DNA of 64,000 bases from Erwinia rhapontici (GTDB taxonomy: Bacteria > Pseudomonadota > Gammaproteobacteria > Enterobacterales > Enterobacteriaceae): contig NZ_VRKO01000015.1 of the NCBI RefSeq assembly GCF_012271765.1, forward strand, positions 202,555 through 266,554, in the 5' to 3' direction. The notes beneath the pieces were generated by a model. It made no database searches and was not told the origin of the DNA. It was given only the letters and a program-made list of their open reading frames with translations. Within the stretch, counting starts at the first letter, position 1. Each line of letters begins with the position of its first letter. The position numbers and the translations under genes are program-made. Of the stretch, positions 48,805-57,574 are shown piece by piece.

Positions 48805-49926
48805 ATGGCTTATCAGCTCAATCTAAACTGGCCCGAATTTTTAGAGAAATACTGGCAAAAACAGCCAGTTGTTTTAAAAAATGCGTTCCCACACTTTGTC
48901 GATCCGATTACGCCAGATGAACTGGCCGGCCTGGCGATGGAGCCGGAAGTCGACAGCCGCCTTGTCAGTTATACCGATGGTCAGTGGCAGGCCAGCAATG
49001 GGCCTTTTGAACACTTTGATGGCCTGGGTGAAAGCGGCTGGTCGCTGCTGGCGCAGGCGGTAAACCACTGGCACGCGCCCGCAGCCGAGCTGGTGCGTCC
49101 GTTCCGCGTATTGCCGGACTGGCGTTTAGACGATCTGATGATCTCTTATTCCGTACCGGGGGGCGGTGTCGGGCCACATATCGATCAATACGATGTCTTT
49201 ATCATCCAGGGAATGGGCCGCCGTCGCTGGCGTGTTGGGGATAAACTGCCGCTGAAGCAGTTCTGCCCACACCCTGCGCTGTTACATGTGGAGCCTTTCA
49301 CACCCATCATCGATCACGAGCTGGCACCAGGTGACATTCTGTATATCCCACCGGGCTTCCCACATGACGGTTTCACCTTCGAAACCGCACTGAACTATTC
49401 TGTCGGTTTCCGCGGGCCTAATGGCCGCGATCTCATCAGTAGCTTTGCGGACTATGCGCTGGAAAACGATCTCGGTGGTGAGCATTACAGCGATGCTGAT
49501 TTAACCTGCCGCGAACATCCTGGGCGGGTCGAAGAGTATGAGCTGGATCGTTTGCGCGCGATGATGATCGAGGTGATCAATCAGCCCGCAGACTTTAAGC
49601 AGTGGTTTGGCCGTTTCGCCACCACGCCGCGTCACGAGCTGGATATCGCGCCCGCCGAGCCCGCTTATGAACCGGATGAAATTGCTGAGGCTCTGCTAAG
49701 TGGTGACATGCTGACCCGCCTGAGTGGGTTAAGGGTGCTGCAAGTGGGTGAGCATTTCTTTATTAACAGCGAACGGCTGGAGACGGTCGATACACAAGCC
49801 GCTGATGTGCTGTGCCGCTACACCGTGCTCGGTAAAAACGAGCTGGGTGACGCGCTGCACAATCCGGTTTTTGTGGCTGAGCTCACCGCGCTGGTGAATC
49901 AGGGCTACTGGTACTTTGACTGCTGA
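48805..49926 (+). CDS. roxA: RoxA, 50S ribosomal protein uL16 arginine hydroxylase
   Basis: RoxA (YcfD) is a JmjC-type 2-oxoglutarate/Fe(II) oxygenase that hydroxylates Arg81 of ribosomal protein uL16. The ATG at 48805 gives 373 residues, the E. coli length; the frame is open ten residues earlier without support. The iron ligands are in GPHIDQYDVFIIQGMGRRRW (HxD) and GFPHDGFTFE (distal His). An N-terminal part with WPEFLEKYWQKQPVVLKNAFP and a C-terminal winged-helix domain complete the fold. In E. coli it lies near phoPQ, so its position after rnpB is unusual. Confidence 0.93.
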   Translation: MAYQLNLNWPEFLEKYWQKQPVVLKNAFPHFVDPITPDELAGLAMEPEVDSRLVSYTDGQWQASNGPFEHFDGLGESGWSLLAQAVNHWHAPAAELVRPFRVLPDWRLDDLMISYSVPGGGVGPHIDQYDVFIIQGMGRRRWRVGDKLPLKQFCPHPALLHVEPFTPIIDHELAPGDILYIPPGFPHDGFTFETALNYSVGFRGPNGRDLISSFADYALENDLGGEHYSDADLTCREHPGRVEEYELDRLRAMMIEVINQPADFKQWFGRFATTPRHELDIAPAEPAYEPDEIAEALLSGDMLTRLSGLRVLQVGEHFFINSERLETVDTQAADVLCRYTVLGKNELGDALHNPVFVAELTALVNQGYWYFDC

Positions 49927-49985
49927 CACACTGTCAGAGCACCAGGAGGGCGCTGAACCGGCAGAGTGCAGCAATCGGGGCGAGA

Positions 49986-50690
49986 TTATACCGGGAGATC
50001 GATAACCAGCGCCCGCAATGGCGTTTTTGCCGTCAGCGTCACGCTCTGTTCTTCGTGCAGGAACGCACCGTCACCACAGGTCAGAGCCTCCTGCTGCTGC
50101 GAATGCGCCATGGCCTTCAGCGATCCGTGAATCGATTGCAGATAGGCGCGCGTGCCGTTCAGCGGCAGGCTGTAGCTCTCGCCCGGTTCCAGCACCACCT
50201 GATGGATCCACACCTGCTGGCGCAGTTGCAGGCTGCCTGCGCTGCCGTCCGGTGAGGCCAGCAGCGTATAACGCTGATGTTCAGACACCGGCATCCGTTG
50301 CACTGATGCATTTTCCCGCTGCGGGCAGGCATCCAGCCACAGCTGCATACGCGTCAGGCTATGTTCTTTACTGATATTATGTTCTGAATAGCTCACTCCC
50401 GGCTGCGTGGCCAGCAACAAGGCTTCCCCGGCCTGCGCCTGCACGTGATTTCCCTCGCTGTCGCGATACTCTGCTGCACCCTGCAAAATCAGGTTCAGCA
50501 CATCGACTTTCGGATATGTTCTGGGCTGGAAGGAAGCCCCTGGTGCCAGCACTTCCTGATTGAGTACGCGTAATGATGCGTAGCCAAGCAGTTTGGGATC
50601 AAAATAGTGACCAAAGGAGAAGGTATAGCGCGCCTGCAGCCAGCCGTAATCGGCTTTGCCACACTGTTGAGCGGTTCGACTGGTTATCAT
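49986..50690 (-). CDS. yhaK: YhaK, pirin-family bicupin
   Basis: YhaK is a 234-residue cytoplasmic bicupin of the pirin family; in E. coli it is oxidation-sensitive and has no firmly known reaction. The N-terminus MITSRTAQQCGKADYGWLQARYTFSFGHYFDP (core YTFSFGHYFDP) carries the pirin metal-type motif, followed by the cupin pieces PRTYPKVDVLNLILQGAAEYRDSEGN and LATQPGVSYSEHN. It is divergent from yhaJ, as in E. coli, and YhaJ may control it. Confidence 0.93.
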   Translation of the reverse strand: MITSRTAQQCGKADYGWLQARYTFSFGHYFDPKLLGYASLRVLNQEVLAPGASFQPRTYPKVDVLNLILQGAAEYRDSEGNHVQAQAGEALLLATQPGVSYSEHNISKEHSLTRMQLWLDACPQRENASVQRMPVSEHQRYTLLASPDGSAGSLQLRQQVWIHQVVLEPGESYSLPLNGTRAYLQSIHGSLKAMAHSQQQEALTCGDGAFLHEEQSVTLTAKTPLRALVIDLPV

Positions 50691-50816
50691 AGCGTTCTCC
50701 TTATCGGCCAGAGAAATCCCGACCGTTTATTATCCTGTTATGGTAAGTTTCTGGACGCCGGATTGTTAGCCAGTTAATCTGCTGGCAATATTCAAATTTC
50801 CTGACAGAGAATCACT

Positions 50817-51719
50817 ATGGCCAAAGATCGCGCTCTGACGCTGGAAGCGCTGCGGGTAATGGATGCTATCGATCGTCGTGGTAGCTTTGCTGCCGCAGCG
50901 GATGAGCTGGGCCGTGTGCCTTCCGCTCTGAGCTATACCATGCAGAAGCTGGAGGAAGAGCTGGATGTCGTGCTGTTTGACCGCTCAGGCCATCGCACCA
51001 AATTTACCAATGTCGGACGTATGCTGCTGGAGCGCGGTCGTGTGCTGCTGGAAGCGGCCGACAAGCTGACCACGGATGCGGAAGCGCTGGCACGCGGTTG
51101 GGAAACCCACCTGACGATTGCCACCGAAGCGCTGGTCTCCACTGAACTGTTGTTTCCACTGGTCGGGAAGCTGGCCGATAAAGCCAACACCCAGGTGTCG
51201 CTGATGACCGAAGTCCTGGCCGGTGCATGGGAGCGTCTGGAGCAGGGGCGAGCCGATATTGTGATTGCCCCGGATATGCATTTCCGCGCCTCGTCAGAGA
51301 TCAACACTCGCAAACTCTACACGCTGATGAGCGTCTATGTGGCCAGCCCGGAACACCCGATCCATCTGGAACCCGAACCGCTTTCGGAAACCACACGCGT
51401 AAAATATCGCGGCATTGCGGTGGCGGATACCGCGCGTGAGCGCCCGGTATTGACGGTGACCCTGCTCGACAAACAGCAGCGTCTGACGGTCAGCACCATT
51501 GAAGATAAGCACCGTGCGTTATTGGCGGGCTTAGGTGTCGGCACAATGCCTTATCCGATGGTGGAAAAAGACATCGCGGAAGGAAGGCTACGCGTGGTCA
51601 GCCCGGAATATACTCGTGAAGTGGATATTATTATGGCCTGGCGGCGCGACAGCATGGGCGAAGCAAAGTCCTGGTGCCTGCGGGAGATCCCGAAACTTCT
51701 GGCGAAACGCCAGGGGTAG
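50817..51719 (+). CDS. yhaJ: YhaJ, LysR-family transcriptional regulator
   Basis: This 300-residue LysR regulator has an N-terminal winged helix (ALRVMDAIDRRGSFAAAADELGRVPSALSYTMQKLEEEL, core GSFAAAADELGRVPSALSYTM) and a periplasmic-binding-like effector domain. It is the orthologue of E. coli YhaJ, which activates yqjF in response to aromatic-derived signals and controls virulence genes in some pathogens. Here it stays between yhaK and the yqj genes, so control of yhaK and yqjF is likely. The inducer is unknown. Confidence 0.94.
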   Translation: MAKDRALTLEALRVMDAIDRRGSFAAAADELGRVPSALSYTMQKLEEELDVVLFDRSGHRTKFTNVGRMLLERGRVLLEAADKLTTDAEALARGWETHLTIATEALVSTELLFPLVGKLADKANTQVSLMTEVLAGAWERLEQGRADIVIAPDMHFRASSEINTRKLYTLMSVYVASPEHPIHLEPEPLSETTRVKYRGIAVADTARERPVLTVTLLDKQQRLTVSTIEDKHRALLAGLGVGTMPYPMVEKDIAEGRLRVVSPEYTREVDIIMAWRRDSMGEAKSWCLREIPKLLAKRQG

Positions 51720-51742
51720 CCACCCGCAGTATCAACGGCAGA

Positions 51743-51877
51743 CTATTGAGCGGTATTTGTTTCCTGTGAATGCTCAATGCTGTTGAAGGTTGAAAAGGTC
51801 TGATAATAATAATGGCCCACAAAAGCCACATAACAGAGCATTACCACTGCCAGGCAGATTGCGATAGGTTTGATCAT
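51743..51877 (-). CDS. Small single-pass membrane protein, 44 residues
   Basis: A frame too short for routine calling starts at an ATG with GGAG seven bases upstream. It encodes MIKPIAICLAVVMLCYVAFVG followed by HYYYQTF and a polar tail ending ETNTAQ (written here in two pieces). The first 21 residues form one membrane helix, so this would be an inner-membrane microprotein. It lies in the otherwise gene-free stretch between yhaJ and yqjG and does not overlap another gene. I do not recognise the family. Upstream (51878-52017) nothing else is evident. Confidence 0.5.
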   Translation of the reverse strand: MIKPIAICLAVVMLCYVAFVGHYYYQTFSTFNSIEHSQETNTAQ

Positions 51878-52017
51878 AGCTCCATCCCCATATTGATTTC
51901 GTTTTAGGTGTTTACGTCAGTAAAGATACGTAAGCCCTCAACGCGGGAATTTGTGCCAGATCAATAAAGGGTGCGGAACTTCCAGGGCGAGTGAAAATCC
52001 GCCCTGGATGCTAAAGA

Positions 52018-53004
52018 TCAGCCGAAATGTCGGTCACGGCCATGAGGCTGATCCCAGTCGAATGCAGGACCCAGCGAGATCACGCCGCTGGGATTGATGG
52101 TCTTGTGGCTGCAGTAGTAATGATGGCGAATATGCTCGAGGTTAACTGTCTCCGCCAGACCGGGTGTCTGCCAGAGGTCGCGCAGAAAACCGTTCAGGTT
52201 CAGGTAGTCACTAATACGATGGCGATCGCACTTGAAGTGAGTGACATACACCGGGTCAAAACGCACCAGCGTGGTCCACAGGCGGATATCAGCTTCGGTG
52301 AGTCGTTCACCGCTCAGGTAGCGATGCTTGCCCAGCAGTGACTCAAGACGGTCAAGTGAGGAGAACAGCGCGGTGACCGCTTCATCATAGGCTGCCTGAC
52401 TGGTGGCAAACCCTGACTTATAGACGCCGTTGTTCACCGTGTCATAGATCCAGCCGTTCAATGCATTAATCTCTTCATGCAGATCCTGCGGATAATAATC
52501 CCCGGCGCGCGCGCCCACACCGTCAAACGCACTGTTCAGCATACGGATAATATCGGCAGATTCGTTACTGACAATCGTGTGCTGATGCTTATCCCACAGC
52601 ACCGGAACGGTCACACGGCCGCTGTACTGCGGATCGGCATGCAGGTAGAGTTGATAAAGATATTCGTTCTGATACAGGCTGTCGCCGGTAGCAGCAGGGA
52701 AATCTTCATCAAAGGTCCAGCCGTTTTCCAGCATCAGGGGATGCACAACAGAGACGGTAATCATCTCCTCAAGCCCTTTCAGCTGGCGCATAATGAGCGT
52801 GCGGTGTGCCCAGGGACAGGCAAGAGAAACATACAGATGATAGCGGCCCGCCTCAGCACGAAAACCCGCTTTGCCACTCGGACCGGCTTCACCGTCGGCG
52901 GTGACCCAGTTGCGAAAAGCCGATTCGGAGCGTTTAAAACGGCCTCCTGTGGCTTTAGTGTCATACCACTGATCGTGCCAGACTCCCTCAATCAGTTGTC
53001 CCAT
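52018..53004 (-). CDS. yqjG: YqjG, glutathionyl-hydroquinone reductase
   Basis: YqjG is a Xi-class glutathione transferase that reduces glutathionyl-hydroquinones to hydroquinones. From the ATG at 53004 it has 328 residues, the E. coli length; the longer frame to 53109 runs through the intergenic hairpin. The catalytic cysteine is in LYVSLACPWAHRTL. Further family segments are TVPVLWDKHQHTIVSNESADI and VRFDPVYVTHFKCD. It ends HGRDRHFG. It is downstream of yqjF, possibly partly co-transcribed. Confidence 0.95.
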   Translation of the reverse strand: MGQLIEGVWHDQWYDTKATGGRFKRSESAFRNWVTADGEAGPSGKAGFRAEAGRYHLYVSLACPWAHRTLIMRQLKGLEEMITVSVVHPLMLENGWTFDEDFPAATGDSLYQNEYLYQLYLHADPQYSGRVTVPVLWDKHQHTIVSNESADIIRMLNSAFDGVGARAGDYYPQDLHEEINALNGWIYDTVNNGVYKSGFATSQAAYDEAVTALFSSLDRLESLLGKHRYLSGERLTEADIRLWTTLVRFDPVYVTHFKCDRHRISDYLNLNGFLRDLWQTPGLAETVNLEHIRHHYYCSHKTINPSGVISLGPAFDWDQPHGRDRHFG

Positions 53005-53025
53005 GTTCTGTTCTCCTGTCCTTAA

Positions 53026-53060
53026 AATGAAAAGGGGCGAGGATATGATCCTCACCCCCC
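53026..53060 (-). terminator. Terminator after yqjF (minus strand)
   Basis: On the minus strand GGGGTGAGGAT pairs with ATCCTCGCCCC around CAT, followed by TTTTCATTTT. It lies between yqjF and yqjG, so yqjG may also have its own promoter or be expressed by read-through. Confidence 0.65.
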
Positions 53061-53080
53061 GATAAATCAGTATAGCTAAC

Positions 53081-53470
53081 TTACCACTTCTTACCCAGCA
53101 GACGGTCAATGCTCAGAGCACCCGGGCCGGTGATAGCCAGCAGCAGGAAACCACCTGCAATGCTGATATTTTTCAAGAACATGGTTGAACCATCTACAGC
53201 AAAGTTACTGTGCGCCAGGATAGCGGTCAGCACGGTAAAGATGGCGGTAATCAGCGCGGTGGTACGGGTGAAGAAACCGAACATAATTGCCAGACCGCCG
53301 CCGAATTCGAGCAGTACGGTCAGTGGCACGAAGAGGGCCGGAATACCCATTGACGCCATAAACTGCTGCGTACCTTCGTAGTTGGTCAGTTTACCCCAGC
53401 CTGCGACAACGAACAGCGCGGCCATCAGGATGCGAGCAATAACAACACCAGTATCTTCTAATTTTTTCAT
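53081..53470 (-). CDS. yqjF: YqjF, DoxX-family membrane protein
   Basis: This 129-residue inner-membrane protein has four hydrophobic segments: VIARILMAALFVVAGWGKL, FVPLTVLLEFGGGLAIMFGFF, TALITAIFTVLTAILA and ISIAGGFLLLAITG. It is the DoxX/SURF4-family protein YqjF, induced by nitroaromatic-derived quinones through YhaJ in E. coli. The start is the ATG at 53470; four extra residues upstream are possible. It pairs functionally with yqjG, which acts on quinones. Confidence 0.93.
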   Translation of the reverse strand: MKKLEDTGVVIARILMAALFVVAGWGKLTNYEGTQQFMASMGIPALFVPLTVLLEFGGGLAIMFGFFTRTTALITAIFTVLTAILAHSNFAVDGSTMFLKNISIAGGFLLLAITGPGALSIDRLLGKKW

Positions 53471-53681
53471 GATTAACCCCAAACAAGAATTTGTGGTCGT
53501 GCAAGCTGGCCCGACCGTATTTTACTCAGGCCTGACGCGTCTTAAGCGCTCAGTGCCGTTCGTTGCTGGAGATAATAGTCGGGTAAGGAAAACATTGTAA
53601 GCGAGATAATCTGTCGAAGATGTTCAAGAAATCTGGGGGTTGTTTAAGCCGCAAGTCAATGCGGCTTTATCATGCAGAAGA

Positions 53682-53963
53682 TTAACGGCGAGGCAGATAA
53701 TTACGCACCATGCGCCAGGTGCTCCAGGCGCCCAATCCGCGTCTGGCCCAGCGGCCCATAAAGCGCGGATTACGCACGGACCAGATAGCCATCACACCGC
53801 TGCCAACGGTCAGCCAGCGTTTGGCGCTGAGAAGCGCCAGAAAACCGTGATCGTAGCGTGCAGTTGTGTCCAGCCAGGCTTTACGCCCGGCACTGAGATC
53901 CAGCCGTTGTTGCTGGATTTCGCGTAACAGTTCCGCTTTGCGTAAATCGAGCTTACGGCTCAT
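53682..53963 (-). CDS. yqjK: YqjK-like protein
   Basis: This is a 93-residue protein matching E. coli YqjK, of unknown function. The N-terminal basic/helical part RKAELLREIQQQRLDLSAGRKAWLDTTA is followed by a weakly hydrophobic segment (LTVGSGVMAIWSV) and a basic C-terminus. It begins one base after the yqjE stop and belongs to the yqjC-D-E-K operon. No ribosome site of strength is seen, suggesting coupling. Confidence 0.88.
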   Translation of the reverse strand: MSRKLDLRKAELLREIQQQRLDLSAGRKAWLDTTARYDHGFLALLSAKRWLTVGSGVMAIWSVRNPRFMGRWARRGLGAWSTWRMVRNYLPRR

Positions 53964-54356
53964 TTACTCATCCTCCAGCAGCTTGCGGTCTTCCGACAGC
54001 TCCTTGCGGGTGGCGCTCAGTAGCGTAGAACGGCGCGATTTCGCCAGTGTCCACAGGCCAAAAATCAGCGCCAGCGCGAACAATACACCGGTGGTAATCG
54101 CAATCGCCATCAAACGATACTGAGCATCGACTGCCCAGATAATCAGCACCATCAGGCTCATCAGTCCGAAGGCAGTGAACAGCATCGTCAGGCCAACCAT
54201 CAACAGCATTTGAATCAGGTTGGCTTTTTCAGCTTCCAGCTCCACCACTGCCAGCCGGACACGCGTTTCCACCATCCCGACCAGGGTAGTGACAATGCGT
54301 TGCCCGATATTAATGACCCCTTTGCCGGGGCCGTGGCTTTGCTGATGCTCTGCCAT
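53964..54356 (-). CDS. yqjE: YqjE, phage-holin-3-like membrane protein
   Basis: This 130-residue inner-membrane protein matches E. coli YqjE (DUF1469, holin superfamily III-like). Two hydrophobic helices are visible: LIQMLLMVGLTMLFTAFGLMSLMVLIIWAV and LMAIAITTGVLFALALIFGLWTL. The C-terminus is charged (RRSTLLSATRKELSEDRKLLEDE). It follows yqjD with one base between them. In E. coli YqjD, ElaB and relatives tie ribosomes to the membrane; YqjE's exact role is unknown. Confidence 0.9.
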   Translation of the reverse strand: MAEHQQSHGPGKGVINIGQRIVTTLVGMVETRVRLAVVELEAEKANLIQMLLMVGLTMLFTAFGLMSLMVLIIWAVDAQYRLMAIAITTGVLFALALIFGLWTLAKSRRSTLLSATRKELSEDRKLLEDE

Positions 54357-54357
54357 A

Positions 54358-54663
54358 TTAACGACGGGTCAGCAGAACGCCCAGTACCACGCCAACGGCG
54401 GCGCCAATACCGACGCTGGTCCACGGATTGTCGCGTACATAGACGTCGGCACGATCGGCCGCTTCACGGGTGGTCTGGGCAATGCGGTCACCGGAGTCAC
54501 CCAGGCGCGCGCGGGTATCTTTCAGCGCGCTTTGCGCTTTGCTGCGCAGTTTATCCAGCTCGGTTTTCGATTTCTCACCGGAAGTGGTTAACACTTCTTC
54601 CAGGGTATCAGCCAGGTTTTTCAGCTCGGCGCGCAGATGTTCTGATGTGGTGTCTTTAGACAT
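54358..54663 (-). CDS. yqjD: YqjD, ElaB-family ribosome-associated membrane protein
   Basis: YqjD is a C-tail-anchored inner-membrane protein that binds ribosomes in stationary phase in E. coli. The 101-residue protein has a helical N-domain (LRAELKNLADTLEEVLTTSGEK) and a C-terminal Gly-rich membrane helix (VGIGAAVGVVLGVLLTRR) after the conserved DNPWTSVG. It lies in the yqjC-D-E-K operon; RpoS control in E. coli is known but not visible here. Confidence 0.94.
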   Translation of the reverse strand: MSKDTTSEHLRAELKNLADTLEEVLTTSGEKSKTELDKLRSKAQSALKDTRARLGDSGDRIAQTTREAADRADVYVRDNPWTSVGIGAAVGVVLGVLLTRR

Positions 54664-54710
54664 TGAAAACTCCTTAAATTTAGTTTTAATGACGTTGGCA
54701 GCTTTTAGCC

Positions 54711-55082
54711 TTAATACGGCGCAGCCTGCACTTCCTTCAGCTCTTGTTGGGCTTCAGCCAGTTTCTTTTCGCGTTTGGCAATTTTGTCGCGGTCGTTACC
54801 TTCCGCTTTTTCCTGCTTGAGTTCTTGTTCCCGCTCGGTCACTTTTTTCTCGTGCTCTTTAATCTTTTCCTGATGCGCTTCTTTCAGTCCTGCATCGCTG
54901 CAGTTAGCACGTGTTTCGGTTAACGCCCGCTCCAGGCCGTTCACCCGACGTTGATTGTCGTGCTTCTGTGCAATATCGATTTCGTGCTGAATAGCGCGTT
55001 CTTTCTGCTGACAGAGCGTGTCTGCCTGAGCGAAAGTAGCCAGGGTAAGCAGACTGATGCCGAAAATAATCTGATGTTTCAT
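54711..55082 (-). CDS. yqjC: YqjC, DUF1090 periplasmic protein
   Basis: This 123-residue secreted protein has a signal peptide of about 20 residues (ending TFAQA) and a long, highly charged coiled-coil body (EHEKKVTEREQELKQEKAEGNDRDKIAKREKKLAEAQQELKEV, cited by its EREQELKQEKAE repeat). Two cysteines (in DTLCQQK and RANCSDAG) may form a disulphide. It is E. coli YqjC (DUF1090), function unknown. It is first in yqjC-D-E-K with a 47-base gap to yqjD. Confidence 0.9.
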   Translation of the reverse strand: MKHQIIFGISLLTLATFAQADTLCQQKERAIQHEIDIAQKHDNQRRVNGLERALTETRANCSDAGLKEAHQEKIKEHEKKVTEREQELKQEKAEGNDRDKIAKREKKLAEAQQELKEVQAAPY

Positions 55083-55253
55083 GGTGATCGTGACCTTCCT
55101 TTGCGTGGATATCAGGTTAGAGATATCGTAATCCTGGAACGGGTGTGAAGCTTTTTACTGCTTATGAAGCATAGACAGAAAACAGAGAAAGCTCAAAAAG
55201 AGAGAATATTCTTAGAGATAGCCCCGCCTTAAGGAAGGGCTGGCAAATCACTG

Positions 55254-55646
55254 TTAGCCAACAGACTGAGGGCTAAGGCTGATGCGGTTTATCCAGTTTG
55301 ATGCGCCGTGGTTTTCCTGGCGCGCAATATCAAAGCCATGAGGCAGCAGCTTGCGCAGCACTTTTTCGGCCGCATCACTTTGCTCTAATGAGTCAAATTT
55401 TATCACCAGAGAATTTTGCTCCGGCGTAATACTTTTAATATGTATGCCCTGAGCGCTCAGCGTCTGGTAGACGTAAAACCCATCGGGCAGGCTGATCCCC
55501 TGGCGAGAAGCGCGGATTTGTAAGGCACTTTCACTGCGGAACAAAGCGGGCATAAATGCCAGCGCCAGCAGCGCAAGGGTGGCCAGTGCGACCAGAGGAA
55601 TAAGCCGCAACGTGCGCGTGGATAACTTCATAAATCCAGGCATCAT
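55254..55646 (-). CDS. mzrA: MzrA, EnvZ/OmpR modulator
   Basis: MzrA is a small inner-membrane protein that binds EnvZ and links the Cpx envelope-stress system to EnvZ/OmpR. The 130-residue protein has one N-terminal membrane helix ([22 protein letters not shown]) and a periplasmic domain with [34 protein letters not shown] and a poorly conserved C-terminus. The ATG overlaps the yqjA stop by four bases (ATGA), so the pair is translationally coupled, as in E. coli. Confidence 0.9.
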   Translation of the reverse strand: MMPGFMKLSTRTLRLIPLVALATLALLALAFMPALFRSESALQIRASRQGISLPDGFYVYQTLSAQGIHIKSITPEQNSLVIKFDSLEQSDAAEKVLRKLLPHGFDIARQENHGASNWINRISLSPQSVG

Positions 55647-56317
55647 GAGTTTCCTTTCTCATTCGTCGACTGTTTTTTTCGCCACAGAACATACAGCGAG
55701 CCAAACAGGCCGAATACCAGTAATACCAGGGGTAGTAGCATCAGACAAAACATCATCTGATCTTCGTATTTGAGGAAAATAGGGGTTTTACCCAGTGCGT
55801 AACCGATGACGGTCAGAATCAGCACCCAAAGCAGTGCGCTCATCCAGTTAAAAAACTGGAAACGGGCATTGCTCAGGCCGGAAAGCCCCGCAATAGTGGG
55901 CAGTAGCGTGCGGACAAAGGCAATAAAGCGACCAACCAACAGCGCGGAAAGTCCGTGGCGGTGAAACATCTGGTGGGCGCGCTGGTGATACTGCGCGGGC
56001 AAATGCGACAGCCATTTCTGCACGGTGACCGTATTACCCAGCCATCGTCCCTGGATGTAGCTGACCCAGCAGCCAAGGCTGGCGGCGGTGGTCAGTACAC
56101 AAACGGTCAGCGCGAAATTCATTGTCCCTTTAGCAATCAGCACGCCGACCAGAATCAGCAGGCTGTCGCCGGGCAGAAAGGCGGCGGGAAGCAGGCCGTT
56201 TTCCAGGAACAAAATCATAAACAAGATAAAATAGATGGCCCATACCAGCGTGGGATCCGCCAGGGTGGCGTAATCTTGCTGCCAGAGGGCGTGCACCAGG
56301 GATTTGAAAATATCCAT
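55643..56317 (-). CDS. yqjA: YqjA, DedA-family membrane transporter
   Basis: YqjA is a DedA/SNARE-associated (VTT) inner-membrane protein needed for cell division, alkaline-pH tolerance and drug efflux in E. coli. The 224-residue protein has family cores [62 protein letters not shown] (here [22 protein letters not shown] with two Arg), and a second hydrophobic half ([18 protein letters not shown]). It is followed by mzrA in the same operon. Confidence 0.95.
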   Translation of the reverse strand: MDIFKSLVHALWQQDYATLADPTLVWAIYFILFMILFLENGLLPAAFLPGDSLLILVGVLIAKGTMNFALTVCVLTTAASLGCWVSYIQGRWLGNTVTVQKWLSHLPAQYHQRAHQMFHRHGLSALLVGRFIAFVRTLLPTIAGLSGLSNARFQFFNWMSALLWVLILTVIGYALGKTPIFLKYEDQMMFCLMLLPLVLLVFGLFGSLYVLWRKKQSTNEKGNS

Positions 56318-56634
56318 TAGTCGTCCTGAACGTCATAGTTGGCTCGTTTCACGGTTTTTTGCACACTTAATTGATTGTTTTATCGGTGCGTTTTAGCCAG
56401 TTAACGAGCGGCTGAACAGCTTCGCGGGTGAATATCACAGCTTGTTCTTACCCACGCAGGAAGGATAAAAATAAGCAAACAATTGTAACAAAATTACGTT
56501 AGCCTGGACAGGAAGAAACACAAGTCCAACGATGTTTTACCGTTGGAACAGGCTGTCTGAAAGGAGTTTTACACAGGCTGACACTATTGACCGTATTTTG
56601 ACTCAATGAGTTCCTTCAGCCTGAATGAAGAGTG
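56318..56634. other. Gene-free stretch between yqjA and exuR
   Basis: 317 bases between the starts and stops of yqjA and exuR (both minus strand) with no ORF. An inverted repeat with 7-base arms (TCCAACG / CGTTGGA, loop of 9) lies at 56525-56547, of unknown role. It must contain the yqjA-mzrA promoter; I did not find a clear CpxR box (GTAAA-N5-GTAAA). Confidence 0.4.
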
Positions 56635-57411
56635 CTATTTTTCGTCGTTCGAGACGGTATCTGGCATCACGACAGGATTTTCCGCAAACATATAGCGGTC
56701 AACGTTGAATTCAAAGTCATCGGTTGTGGCGTGGAACAACATCTGTTTGGTGTTTTCAAGATGCTGCCACATGGCCAGTTTGCTGGCGGCCGGATCTTTA
56801 CGCATCAGGGCTTTAAGAATGGTGTCATGGTCTTCACACCAGCTCTCAATCGATTTATCGTCGATATGTTCATGCAGTTTGAGCCAGTAAGGGTTATGCA
56901 GTCGGTGCAACCACATTTTTTCCACTATCGCCGCCAGTGCGCTGTTCTGCGTCGACAGTGCGATCTGTACGTGGAATTTCATGTCCCACTCGGAATCGCG
57001 GAAGCGGTCTTCTTTGCGCGCCTGCGTCTGGATTTCCATTAATTGCAGGATATCCTGGCGTGTCACCTGGGTGGCGGCGAACTCGGCAACATTGCTTTCA
57101 ATTAACTGGCGGGCCTGCAACAGTTCAAACGGACCAAAATTGGCGAATTCTAACTGGCTGCTGGTGGTAACGCGGTTCTGCTGGCGCTGAGAGATAACGT
57201 GAATGCCGGAACCTTTACGCACTTCGACGTAACCTTCCACCTCCAGCATGATGATGGCTTCACGCACCACGGTGCGGCTGACGCCCATCTCTTCGGCGAT
57301 AAAGCGTTCCGCGGGCAGCTTATCACCCACCTGATAAATATCCTGCTCAAGGCGGCGCTTCAGCTCGGCAGCAAGTTGTTGATAAAGGCGGCGCGATTCT
57401 GTTAATTCCAT
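56635..57411 (-). CDS. exuR: ExuR, GntR-family repressor of hexuronate genes
   Basis: ExuR represses exuT and uxaCBA in the absence of hexuronates (the effector is tagaturonate/galacturonate in E. coli). The ATG at 57411 gives 258 residues, E. coli length; the frame open to 57435 lacks support. The winged HTH is [57 protein letters not shown] (core [25 protein letters not shown]), followed by a FadR-type FCD domain with [21 protein letters not shown] and [12 protein letters not shown]. It lies between exuT and yqjA. Confidence 0.96.
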   Translation of the reverse strand: MELTESRRLYQQLAAELKRRLEQDIYQVGDKLPAERFIAEEMGVSRTVVREAIIMLEVEGYVEVRKGSGIHVISQRQQNRVTTSSQLEFANFGPFELLQARQLIESNVAEFAATQVTRQDILQLMEIQTQARKEDRFRDSEWDMKFHVQIALSTQNSALAAIVEKMWLHRLHNPYWLKLHEHIDDKSIESWCEDHDTILKALMRKDPAASKLAMWQHLENTKQMLFHATTDDFEFNVDRYMFAENPVVMPDTVSNDEK

Positions 57412-57446
57412 GCTCCAGACTCCCGTTGAGCACACTCTGAGAATGG

Positions 57447-57465
57447 AATTTGTTATACCACTTTT
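57447..57465. promoter_or_regulatory. ExuR-like operator upstream of exuR
   Basis: AATTTGTTATACCACTTTT; its reverse reads AAAAGTGGTATAACAAATT, close to the ExuR/UxuR consensus AAATTGGTATACCAATTT. It lies 36 bases before the exuR start and implies autoregulation. Confidence 0.6.
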
Positions 57466-57574
57466 ACCTGTAACGGGTCGACTGAAAAGAAAGTCGAGTC
57501 CGTGCGCTATTCGGTGCCTGGCCGGGCGGCCCCTCTTTTACGGTCCGCCCGTCCTGTCACAGGTAGCATTACCC

